The notes under the pieces are model-generated. The model did not search any database. It had not been told where the DNA came from and saw only the letters and a program-made list of their open reading frames with translations. Positions 1 through 7,414 of a DNA stretch of 64,000 nucleotides are shown here, piece by piece. The DNA is from Butyricicoccus_B sp017886875 (GTDB lineage Bacteria > Bacillota > Clostridia > Oscillospirales > Butyricicoccaceae), in the NCBI GenBank assembly GCA_963931655.1, contig OZ007036.1, forward strand, positions 186,001 to 250,000. Reading direction: 5' to 3'. The position numbers and the translations under genes were made by a program. Positions within the stretch are counted from its first letter, which is position 1; each line of letters opens with the position of its first letter.

Positions 1-43
1 ATCCCCTATAATCTATATAATAAAAATAGGAGCGTGATGCGGC

Positions 44-181
44 ATGAAGAAAAAACTCTATGGAGCGATTGTCGCAGCATTTGGAATAGGTATCCTAGTC
101 GGTGGTATATTCCCATCAGAGCTATTTCTATGGCTTTGTGGATTTGCTCTTATAATAACAGGCTTTTTGCTTATAGGTTAA
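44..181 (+). CDS. small two-helix membrane protein, unknown function
   Basis: This is a 45-residue ORF with a ribosome-binding site (AGGAG at 28-32) 11 bases before its ATG. A short basic N-terminus (MKKK) is followed by two hydrophobic stretches at about residues 6-22 and 28-44, with FPSE between them, so a hairpin membrane protein is predicted. It ends 16 bases before the spoVM start and is probably co-transcribed with it. I do not recognise a family. The neighbours suggest a sporulation role, but that is inference from position only. The promoter would lie at or before the window edge; a TATATAAT-like block at 14-21 is visible, but its -35 region cannot be judged. Confidence 0.6.
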   Translation: MKKKLYGAIVAAFGIGILVGGIFPSELFLWLCGFALIITGFLLIG

Positions 182-197
182 AGGGAGGAAAAGACAT

Positions 198-266
198 ATG
201 AAAATTGTTATATGGAAAAGTCCTAAGTATTTGCACGGTTTTTTAAAGCGTATATTCAAAATGTAA
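198..266 (+). CDS. spoVM: SpoVM-like spore coat basement micropeptide
   Basis: This 22-residue ORF has a strong ribosome-binding site (GGGAGG at 183-188) 9 bases before its ATG. From memory it aligns without gaps to B. subtilis SpoVM (26 residues): Lys2, a hydrophobic pair, Lys7, Pro9, Lys10, Leu12, Gly14, a basic residue 17, then a short hydrophobic/basic tail. SpoVM is an amphipathic helix that marks the convex forespore membrane and recruits the SpoIVA ATPase. Pro9 is a residue known to matter for that. The next two genes encode SipL and SpoIVA, which supports the call. The tail is 4 residues shorter than in Bacillus. A terminator follows directly. Confidence 0.8.
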   Translation: MKIVIWKSPKYLHGFLKRIFKM

Positions 267-274
267 TAAAAATT

Positions 275-314
275 ATACCGCAAAAGGTGATTTCACCTTT
301 GCGGTATTTTTTTT
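275..314 (+). terminator. rho-independent terminator after spoVM
   Basis: The arms ATACCGCAAAAGGTGA and TCACCTTTGCGGTAT pair with one bulged A and are followed by a run of eight or more T. It lies 9 bases after the spoVM stop, so the small-gene transcript should end here and sipL needs its own promoter. Confidence 0.85.
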
Positions 315-315
315 G

Positions 316-344
316 TAATATTAAAATTAAACACTTCATATATT
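316..344 (+). promoter_or_regulatory. sigma-E-type promoter for sipL-spoIVA
   Basis: TAATATT (316-322) and CATATATT (337-344) are separated by 14 bases. The -35 block fits the B. subtilis sigma-E consensus KMATATT exactly, and the -10 block fits CATACAHT at 7 of 8 positions. SpoIVA genes are known mother-cell sigma-E targets, so sequence and context agree. The start site is not proven. Confidence 0.6.
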
Positions 345-380
345 ATAGCAGATGCAGCTTACAAAGGAGGAATTATACAA

Positions 381-1871
381 ATGGAGCTGATTAGAAACAG
401 CATTGCCTGCTATGATATTATTCTGGACAAAGTATCAACATATGAGGAGTCAACAGATGCAATAGTGCCTGACACATATCCGGATATAGCAAGAATTGCA
501 TATGCAGACGGTGTTATAAATATGAAAGAGGAGTCAGTACAAAATGATAGAATACTGGTTTCAGGTGCGGTAAATACAACTGTTTTATATCAGCCAGAGG
601 GCGAAACAGGTTTAAGACGTTTAGATGTGCCAGTAAGCTTTGCTTATATAGAAGAAGTCCGTGGTTGCAATAGCGAAAGCAAATGCTTTGTTAGATGTAC
701 GGTAACAGCTGTAAAAGCTCATGCGGTAAACTCAAGAAAAATGAGCGTTACAGTTAAATTATGTTTTGAAATTACAGCTTATCAGCAAAGTGAGCTTTGC
801 TATACACAAAGTATACAGCCAGCAAATGAACAACTAGAGGTTTTATACCAAACCGAAGATATAAATTTACTTAAAAAAGTGAAAAACTGTGAATTTACTA
901 TTTTAGATGATTTAGAATGGAAACACAGTGAAGATTTAGAGCTTTTACATACAGATTGTATGTTAAAACAAACAGAAGCACGTTCCAATAATGGTCGTTT
1001 ATTGCTTCGTGGTGAAGCCTTAATGCAAATGCTTATGAGAGATGATACAGGTGCGATAGAGCAAGTAACAAAAACTGTACCATTTACTCAAATGCTTGAT
1101 ATAGATGGAATTTTAGAGGGCGAAAAAGTAGAAGTAAGACTTGCGGTATGTAGTCTGGATTGTGTTTTAGCACCAGATGATATGTTATCAATCGGTATAG
1201 GTGTTAGAGGAATTATACTCACAGATGAAATGAATACTGTGCAAACAATTCGTGATTTATATGAAAGACATCATGAGCTTGGAGTTCAAATAAAACAACT
1301 TCCAATACAAACATGTAAGCTTGGCGAAAGATTTTCGGCTGATAGCTCCGAAACTATGCCAATAGGCATGAAAGTTATGCAGTATTTAAGTGGTAAGGCT
1401 GTATGCACAGGTATTCAAATAGAGTCGCCAGAACAAGCCAGAATTAAAGCAGAAGTAGATGTTTTATATCTTGATGAGGAGAATAGCCTTTTTCAAACAC
1501 ATAGAATTGTACATTTTCCAGTTAAACTTTCAAATAGTGATGGAGTTTCTCCAAGTGATATACAAATGCAGTTAACATTGAACCCATCAAGCGAGGATAG
1601 CATAAATTTATATGGGGTTGCAAATGGCGTTTATTGTGGAAGAAAAAATAAAACAATACAAGATATAACAGCGGTTAATTTGGGTGAAAAGCGTGAAAAA
1701 TCTATGCCAGATGTCACACTTGTTTTACGTAGAGTAGATGAGGGTGAGCAACTTTGGGATATTGCAAGGCAATATGCAACCACAATGTCAGCTATAAAAA
1801 GTGCAAATAATTTACCAGAGGATACAAAGGCATTAAAAGAACAAATGTTACTTATTCCACTTGAGCAGTAA
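381..1871 (+). CDS. sipL: SipL-like spore coat morphogenesis protein (DUF3794 + LysM)
   Basis: This 496-residue protein has repeated DUF3794/SPOCS-type beta domains over roughly residues 30-430 and a C-terminal LysM module at about 450-494 (EGEQLWDIARQY to LLIPLE). In C. difficile, SipL binds SpoIVA through its LysM domain and is needed to anchor the coat basement around the forespore. That makes the adjacent spoIVA gene the expected partner. The start is fixed by AAAGGAGG at 364-371. There is no signal peptide or membrane segment, consistent with mother-cell cytosol. The gap to spoIVA is 15 bases, so the two are one operon, probably under the sigma-E promoter at 316-344. Confidence 0.9.
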   Translation: MELIRNSIACYDIILDKVSTYEESTDAIVPDTYPDIARIAYADGVINMKEESVQNDRILVSGAVNTTVLYQPEGETGLRRLDVPVSFAYIEEVRGCNSESKCFVRCTVTAVKAHAVNSRKMSVTVKLCFEITAYQQSELCYTQSIQPANEQLEVLYQTEDINLLKKVKNCEFTILDDLEWKHSEDLELLHTDCMLKQTEARSNNGRLLLRGEALMQMLMRDDTGAIEQVTKTVPFTQMLDIDGILEGEKVEVRLAVCSLDCVLAPDDMLSIGIGVRGIILTDEMNTVQTIRDLYERHHELGVQIKQLPIQTCKLGERFSADSSETMPIGMKVMQYLSGKAVCTGIQIESPEQARIKAEVDVLYLDEENSLFQTHRIVHFPVKLSNSDGVSPSDIQMQLTLNPSSEDSINLYGVANGVYCGRKNKTIQDITAVNLGEKREKSMPDVTLVLRRVDEGEQLWDIARQYATTMSAIKSANNLPEDTKALKEQMLLIPLEQ

Positions 1872-1886
1872 TGAGGAGAGAAAATT

Positions 1887-3365
1887 ATGGAGCAAAAAGC
1901 ATTATATAAAGAAATCAGCACTCGCACAGGTGGTGATGTGTATATCGGGGTGGTAGGCCCTGTTAGAACAGGTAAATCAACTTTTATTAAACGCTTTATG
2001 GAAACAATGGTAATTCCAAATATAGAAAATGTATATAAGCGTGAAAGGGCAAAAGATGAACTTCCACAATCGGCATCAGGCAGAACAATTATGACAGCCG
2101 AGCCTAAATTTATACCAGAAGAAGCGGCAGAGGTTTCAACTGCTGAGGGCGGTTTTTGTAGAGTGCGTCTTGTAGATTGTGTGGGCTATCTTGTAGACGG
2201 TGCTTTGGGCAGCATGGAGGACGATTTGCCTAGAATGGTTTCAACTCCTTGGGACGAGTCACCAATTACAATGAGCCAAGCGGCAGAAATCGGCACAAGG
2301 AAAGTCATAGAGGAACATTCTACAATAGGCTTAGTTATTACAACCGATGGTACATTTTCCGAAATTCCAAGAGAAAGTTATATACCAGCGGAAGATAGAG
2401 TTATAGAAGAATTAAAACAAATAGGCAAACCATTTTTGACACTGATAAATTCAGCTATTCCCGATGGTGAGGCTGCTTTAAATGTACAAAAAGAGCTGCG
2501 TGAAAAACATGGTATAGAGGCGTTACCTGTAAACTGTCAAACGCTTTCTGCAAATGACGTTTCCAATATTTTAGCAGGTGTGCTATATGAGTTTCCTGTG
2601 CAAGAAATTGCTGTTGAACTTCCTAGATTTATCGGTGTACTTCCAGCAGGGCATAATGTACGTGAAGCTGTCTATGGAGATATTAGAGAAGCTGCAATAA
2701 AAGTACAAAAAATGCGAGATATGCAACAAACAGTTAGCTTTATTGAGCAAAACCAGTATGTATCTGAAGCTAGAGTGGCTGATATGGATTTGGGAGTTGG
2801 CAAGGTAAGATTAAAAATCACATTACCAAGCGAAGTTTTCTATCAGATTGTAGCCGAAAAAACAGGTGTAGATATAAAAGATGATGCTGATTTAATACCA
2901 CTTTTAAGCCGCCTTGCAGAAACAGAGAGAGAATATCAGCGTATACAGGGTGCATTAGACCAAGCACAAGCGACAGGCTATGGCGTAGTTATGCCGCAAG
3001 TTAGCGAGCTTTCACTGGAAGCACCAGAGATTATAAAACAAGGCGGTAGATATGGTGTTAGACTATGTGCTTCAGCCACAGCAATACATCTAATTAGAAC
3101 AGAAATAAAAGCCTCTGTAACTCCACTTGTAGGCACAGAAAAACAATCAGAAGAACTTGTACATTATATGCTTGGTGAATTTGATGGTGAACCAGAAAAA
3201 ATTTGGGAAACAAATATTTTCGGAAAATCGCTCAATGAGCTTGTAAATGAGGAATTAAGTAATAAACTTGCAAGAATGCCAGCAGATGCTAGAGATAAAT
3301 TTAGAGAAACTCTTGAGAAAATTATAAATGAAAGTACAGGCGGACTTATTTGTATTCTCCTTTAA
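1887..3365 (+). CDS. spoIVA: stage IV sporulation protein A, coat-scaffold ATPase
   Basis: This 492-residue full-length SpoIVA has a Walker A motif GPVRTGKST at residues 24-32 and a conserved LVDCVGY segment in the position of the GTPase-like switch. The C-terminus ends in the conserved LICILL. SpoIVA hydrolyses ATP to polymerise irreversibly on the mother-cell face of the outer forespore membrane, where it forms the coat basement. SpoVM anchors it in Bacillus and SipL in C. difficile, and both genes lie just upstream here. The ribosome-binding site GAGGAGAG lies about 7 bases before the ATG. It is the last gene of its operon. Confidence 0.97.
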   Translation: MEQKALYKEISTRTGGDVYIGVVGPVRTGKSTFIKRFMETMVIPNIENVYKRERAKDELPQSASGRTIMTAEPKFIPEEAAEVSTAEGGFCRVRLVDCVGYLVDGALGSMEDDLPRMVSTPWDESPITMSQAAEIGTRKVIEEHSTIGLVITTDGTFSEIPRESYIPAEDRVIEELKQIGKPFLTLINSAIPDGEAALNVQKELREKHGIEALPVNCQTLSANDVSNILAGVLYEFPVQEIAVELPRFIGVLPAGHNVREAVYGDIREAAIKVQKMRDMQQTVSFIEQNQYVSEARVADMDLGVGKVRLKITLPSEVFYQIVAEKTGVDIKDDADLIPLLSRLAETEREYQRIQGALDQAQATGYGVVMPQVSELSLEAPEIIKQGGRYGVRLCASATAIHLIRTEIKASVTPLVGTEKQSEELVHYMLGEFDGEPEKIWETNIFGKSLNELVNEELSNKLARMPADARDKFRETLEKIINESTGGLICILL

Positions 3366-3369
3366 CTGC

Positions 3370-3406
3370 AAAGGGACTTGATTTTTTTCAAGTCCCTTAT
3401 TTTTAT
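3370..3406 (+). terminator. terminator after spoIVA
   Basis: AAGGGACTTGA and TCAAGTCCCTT form a perfect 11-bp stem with a loop of T residues, followed by ATTTTTAT. It ends the spoIVA transcript and lies at the convergent junction with feoB. The minus-strand tail is not T-rich, so it serves mainly the plus strand. Confidence 0.85.
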
Positions 3407-5472
3407 ATTATTAAATTTGCAATTTGAGTGAAAACAAAGCATATAGCAAGACCACATATAGTTGGGAGTGCAATAGCGACCAAAGTCCATTTTAAACTAC
3501 CTGTTTCTTTGCGTATTGTTAGGCAAGTTGTAGCACAAGGCCAATGCATAAGTGAAAAAAGTATCATATTTATTGCGGTTATAATTGTCCACCCATTATT
3601 TATAAGCAGAGTTTTCATAATATTTAAGTCATTTATTTCTGTTAGGCTGCCTTGTGAAAGATAGGTCATAAGCATAATTGGTACTACAATTTCATTTGCA
3701 GGTATACCTAGTATAAATGCCATTAAAATTACACCATCTAGCCCTATAAGCCTTGCAAATGGGTCTAAAAATTCGGTACAATAGCTTAAAATAGATATAT
3801 TGTTTATATCTATATTTGCAAAAAGCCATATAATAAGCCCGCTTGGTGCAGCAACTATAACAGCTCTAGCAAGCACAAAAAATGTTCTATCAAAAATAGA
3901 GCGAATTATAACTTTACAAATTTGAGGTCTGCGATAAGGCGGAAGTTCAAGTGTAAAAGATGATTGCATTCCCTTTAAAACGGTCATAGAAAGCAATTTA
4001 GAGGTTATAAAGGTCATAAATATACCAAATAATATAACTAAAACCAAAATCAAAGCCGATACAAAGGAAGTTTTTAAACCAGCGGTTTGATATGCGAAAA
4101 ACATGGTTATAATAGCGATTATAGTAGGGAAACGACCATTGCAAGGCACAAAATTATTAGTTAATATAGCGATTAAACGTTCTCTTGGTGCTTCAATAAT
4201 TCTTGCACCTGTTACACCTACCGCATTACAACCAAATCCCATACACATAGTAAGTGCTTGTTTACCAGAGGCTTTACATTTGCTAAAACATCTGTCAAGG
4301 TTAAAAGCTATTCTTGGTAAATAGCCGAAATCTTCAAGTAGGGTAAAAAGCGGGAAAAATATCGCCATAGGTGGTAGCATTACTGAAACAACCCATGCAA
4401 GCACTTTATATACACCAAATAGCAAAGGCTCATAAATAGCAGGTGATATATTAAAATAGATTGCTTTTTCAAGTAAAAAATCTTGAAAAGAGAATAAAAG
4501 ATTAGATATTAAACTAGATGGATAATTAGCACCTGATATAGTTATCCAAAAAATCATAAGCAAAAATAAAATCATAATAGGAAAGCCAGTTATTTTACTT
4601 GTGAATATTTTATCTAATATTCTATCTTTTTTATCATAGTTTGGATTTTTTAGCTCTACAACGCTTTCAGAAATTGTTTCAGCTTTTTTTACAAATGTTT
4701 CGGCTATTATATCTCTTATATGTGATGGCGTATATCCTTGTTTGTCAAGTTCTAGCTTTAATTTATTATATTCATCTAAAAATTTATCGTATATTATATT
4801 ATTTTTATATTTGTTTTTAATAGCATCTAAAAACAGCTTATCTTGTTGTAAAAGTTTTAAAATAGTAAAACGAAATGGAAGTTCATTTTGTACAAGCTCT
4901 TTTGTTATATAAGTCATTTTATCTATTGCATTTTCAATTATCTTTGGATATGAAATAGGCTTTAAATCAAGCCAGTGACTTTTTACCGAACCCCTAGCCA
5001 TAAGACAAACAAGTCTATTTAAACCTTTGCCATCTCTTGCAGTTGTGCCGATTACAGGCACACCTAAAATATCAGAAAGTTTATCTAAATGTACAGTTAT
5101 TTTCTTTTTTTTAGCTTCATCTAGCATATTTACACATAAAACAATTTGAGGACAAATTTCCATTATTTGAAGCACTAAATTTAAGTTTCTCTCTAAACAA
5201 GTCGCATCACATACAACAATTACACAGTCAGGTTCGGAAAAATAAAGGAAATCTCTTGCTATTTGTTCTTCGTTTGAGTGTGAGAGCAGCGAATAACAAC
5301 CAGGTAAATCTACTATTTTAAATCTTAATTTTCCATAGGTTTTAAAACCATGAGCAAGTTCAACAGTTTTTCCTGTCCAGTTGCCAGTATGTTGTTTTAG
5401 ACCAGTTAAAGCATTAAATATAGTGCTTTTACCAACATTTGGATTGCCAGCAAGTGCAATTATTTTATCCAT
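3403..5472 (-). CDS. feoB: ferrous iron transporter B
   Basis: This 689-residue FeoB has an N-terminal GTPase domain (P-loop GNPNVGKST at residues 9-17, DLPG switch II, NMLDE for base recognition) followed by a linker and a multi-helix membrane domain with two gate repeats. One repeat carries the conserved GFGCN segment. FeoB moves Fe(II) into the cytosol under anoxic conditions. The start overlaps the end of feoA by 13 bases, so the two are translationally coupled. No separate FeoC-like gene follows. Length is typical for a clostridial FeoB. Confidence 0.96.
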   Translation of the reverse strand: MDKIIALAGNPNVGKSTIFNALTGLKQHTGNWTGKTVELAHGFKTYGKLRFKIVDLPGCYSLLSHSNEEQIARDFLYFSEPDCVIVVCDATCLERNLNLVLQIMEICPQIVLCVNMLDEAKKKKITVHLDKLSDILGVPVIGTTARDGKGLNRLVCLMARGSVKSHWLDLKPISYPKIIENAIDKMTYITKELVQNELPFRFTILKLLQQDKLFLDAIKNKYKNNIIYDKFLDEYNKLKLELDKQGYTPSHIRDIIAETFVKKAETISESVVELKNPNYDKKDRILDKIFTSKITGFPIMILFLLMIFWITISGANYPSSLISNLLFSFQDFLLEKAIYFNISPAIYEPLLFGVYKVLAWVVSVMLPPMAIFFPLFTLLEDFGYLPRIAFNLDRCFSKCKASGKQALTMCMGFGCNAVGVTGARIIEAPRERLIAILTNNFVPCNGRFPTIIAIITMFFAYQTAGLKTSFVSALILVLVILFGIFMTFITSKLLSMTVLKGMQSSFTLELPPYRRPQICKVIIRSIFDRTFFVLARAVIVAAPSGLIIWLFANIDINNISILSYCTEFLDPFARLIGLDGVILMAFILGIPANEIVVPIMLMTYLSQGSLTEINDLNIMKTLLINNGWTIITAINMILFSLMHWPCATTCLTIRKETGSLKWTLVAIALPTICGLAICFVFTQIANLII

Positions 5473-5699
5473 GGGCTCACCTCACCGATGATTATATGCT
5501 TTGTATCTTGTTTTCTAAGTGCTATTATTGTTTGGCGTATGCGATAAGCCGAGGGGTCACCTAATGGACTTTTTGCTGTGCAGGTTATCAAAGTGCCTGA
5601 TATTATACCTAAATCTTCCAGCCTTCTTTTAATATTTAAGTTATTATCAATGTAATGTACAATAGCTGATTGATTAGGTTTAAGCTCTGAAAGACGCAA
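5460..5699 (-). CDS. feoA: ferrous iron transport protein A
   Basis: This 79-residue protein is of FeoA type, a small SH3-like beta-barrel. Its features are MRLSELKPNQSA at the start, a central RRLEDLGI helix, and the Gly-Asp-Pro/Arg-rich segment typical of the family. FeoA is a cytosolic partner needed for FeoB-mediated Fe(II) uptake. The start is supported by AGGAGGTGA directly upstream on the minus strand. It overlaps feoB by 13 bases. Confidence 0.92.
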   Translation of the reverse strand: MRLSELKPNQSAIVHYIDNNLNIKRRLEDLGIISGTLITCTAKSPLGDPSAYRIRQTIIALRKQDTKHIIIGEVSPWIK

Positions 5700-5724
5700 A
5701 AAATCACCTCCTAAAAAACAACAT

Positions 5725-5753
5725 ATTATAGGTAAATTGAAATTTGCTTTAAC
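5725..5753 (-). promoter_or_regulatory. possible feoAB promoter
   Basis: On the minus strand a perfect TATAAT (5725-5730) lies 17 bases downstream of GTTAAA (5748-5753), which matches the -35 consensus at only 3 of 6 positions. It sits about 25 bases before the feoA start. I could not identify a Fur box with confidence. Confidence 0.4.
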
Positions 5754-5892
5754 TGTGCTATTTCAGTGTATGTAAATTAAAGTAAAAATGTTACATATTA
5801 AAGATAATGAAAAAATATTTGCCATAAATAAGTTTATAAATCAACTTAAAAATATTAAAAATTTTACTATACACTAAAATTTTGTTGCAATA

Positions 5893-5921
5893 TTGACAAA
5901 AGTTTTAAAAAATATTATTCT
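5893..5921 (+). promoter_or_regulatory. sigma-A promoter for the purine permease
   Basis: TTGACA (5893-5898) and TATTCT (5916-5921) are separated by 17 bases. The leader to the permease start is about 50 bases, too short for a riboswitch. I looked for a purine riboswitch core across 5700-5971 and did not see one. Confidence 0.7.
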
Positions 5922-5977
5922 TAATATACATTTGAGGAAAAAGAAAAAAGAAAACGAAAAATGAGGAGGAAATGAAA

Positions 5978-7351
5978 ATGAATGAGTTTCTTGAAAAAAC
6001 TTTTCATCTTAAAGAACATAATACAAATGTAAAAACAGAAATCCTCGCCGGAATAACAACATTTATGACAATGGCTTATATTTTGGCAGTAAACCCAACT
6101 GTACTTTCAGCTTCAGGAATGGATTCAGGTGCTATTTTTACAGCAACAGCAATTTCAGCTTGTTTTGCTACTCTTTTAATGGCAGCGTTTTCAAACTATC
6201 CATTTGCACTGGCTCCAGGTATGGGACTTAATGCGTTTTTTGCATATACAGTTGTATTAAATATGGGATATAGTTGGCAAACTGCTCTTGCAGCTGTATT
6301 TGTTGAAGGTATAATTTTTATTGTTTTATCGCTTACAAATGTGCGTGAGGCGATTTTTAACTGTATTCCTCAATCATTAAAGTATGGTGTAACTTGTGGT
6401 ATTGGTTTATTTATAACTTTTATCGGTCTGCAAAACTCAAAACTTGTTGTTGATAGCTCTACTTTAGTTTCCATTTTCCCATTTAAAAAAGCTATTGAAG
6501 ATGGTAGTATTTATTCACAGGGCATGGGTGCAATTTTAGCATTTATAGGCATTATTTTAACCGTTGTATTGCTTGTAAAAAAAGTTCCGGGTGCAATTTT
6601 AATTGGTATACTTGGAACATGGATTTTAGGTATTATTTTTGAGATTGTAGGTATCTATATCCCAAATGCAGAGCTTGGAATGTATTCTGTTTTACCTGAT
6701 TTTTCTAATGGTATTTCAGTGCCTTCTATAAGACCTACACTTATGAAAATGGATTTTTCAGGGCTTTTAAGCCTTAATTTTGTTACAATAATGCTTTCTT
6801 TCCTATTTGTAGATTTATTCGACACACTAGGCACGTTAATTGGTGTTGCCTCTAAGGCGGATATGCTTGATAAAGATGGCAAACTTCCAAGAATAAGAGG
6901 TGCATTGCTTGCTGATGCTATTGGCACAACAGCAGGTGCAATGTTAGGAACATCTACTGTTACTACTTTTGTTGAAAGTTCATCTGGTGTAATGCTTGGT
7001 GGTAGAACTGGTCTTACATCGGTTACAAGTGCAGTTTTATTTGGTTTATCACTCTTTTTATCACCAATATTTCTTGCTATACCATCATTTGCAACTGCAC
7101 CTGCACTTGTAATTGTAGGTCTGATGATGCTTTCAAGTATAACAAGAATAAACTTTGATGATATGGCAGAAGCTGCTCCAGCGTTTGTGGCACTTATTGC
7201 TATGCCATTTATGTATTCTATTTCTGAAGGTATTGCACTTGGTGTTATTTCTTATGTTGTTATAAATGCATCAATAGGTAAAGCTAAAAAAGTACACCCG
7301 CTTATGTATGTACTTGCAATAGCCTTTGTTTTGAAGTATATTTTTGTATAA
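5978..7351 (+). CDS. NCS2-family purine permease (AzgA/PbuG type)
   Basis: This 457-residue integral membrane protein of the NCS2 hypoxanthine/guanine/adenine permease branch has about 12-14 helices. The family blocks are visible: EILAGITTFMTMAYIL near the N-terminus, FALAPGMGLNAFFAY, and the later DLFDTLGTL and GTSTVTTFVESS segments. I chose the ATG at 5978 because GAGGAGGA (5963-5970) is 7 bases from it but only 1 base from the upstream ATG at 5972. The next gene is adenine deaminase, so adenine or hypoxanthine is the likely substrate. The two genes would feed external adenine into the hypoxanthine pool. Confidence 0.9.
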   Translation: MNEFLEKTFHLKEHNTNVKTEILAGITTFMTMAYILAVNPTVLSASGMDSGAIFTATAISACFATLLMAAFSNYPFALAPGMGLNAFFAYTVVLNMGYSWQTALAAVFVEGIIFIVLSLTNVREAIFNCIPQSLKYGVTCGIGLFITFIGLQNSKLVVDSSTLVSIFPFKKAIEDGSIYSQGMGAILAFIGIILTVVLLVKKVPGAILIGILGTWILGIIFEIVGIYIPNAELGMYSVLPDFSNGISVPSIRPTLMKMDFSGLLSLNFVTIMLSFLFVDLFDTLGTLIGVASKADMLDKDGKLPRIRGALLADAIGTTAGAMLGTSTVTTFVESSSGVMLGGRTGLTSVTSAVLFGLSLFLSPIFLAIPSFATAPALVIVGLMMLSSITRINFDDMAEAAPAFVALIAMPFMYSISEGIALGVISYVVINASIGKAKKVHPLMYVLAIAFVLKYIFV

Positions 7352-7358
7352 GGTAAAA

Positions 7359-7388
7359 AAGCCTGTTCGTTTTTTTGCGGACAGGCTT
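7359..7388. other. hairpin between permease and adenine deaminase genes
   Basis: AAGCCTGTTCG and CGGACAGGCTT form a stem with one G-T pair and a T-rich loop. The plus-strand tail (AATATTT) is a poor U-tract, while the minus-strand tail is TTTTTT. It may be a partial terminator or processing hairpin that lowers expression of the second gene. Confidence 0.55.
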
Positions 7389-7414
7389 AATATTTAGAAA
7401 GGAATTTTAAGGCT

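Noticed and set aside
5700..5971. Purine riboswitch before the NCS2 permease
   Set aside because: The conserved loop and stem sequences of the purine aptamer were not seen, and the leader after the promoter is too short.
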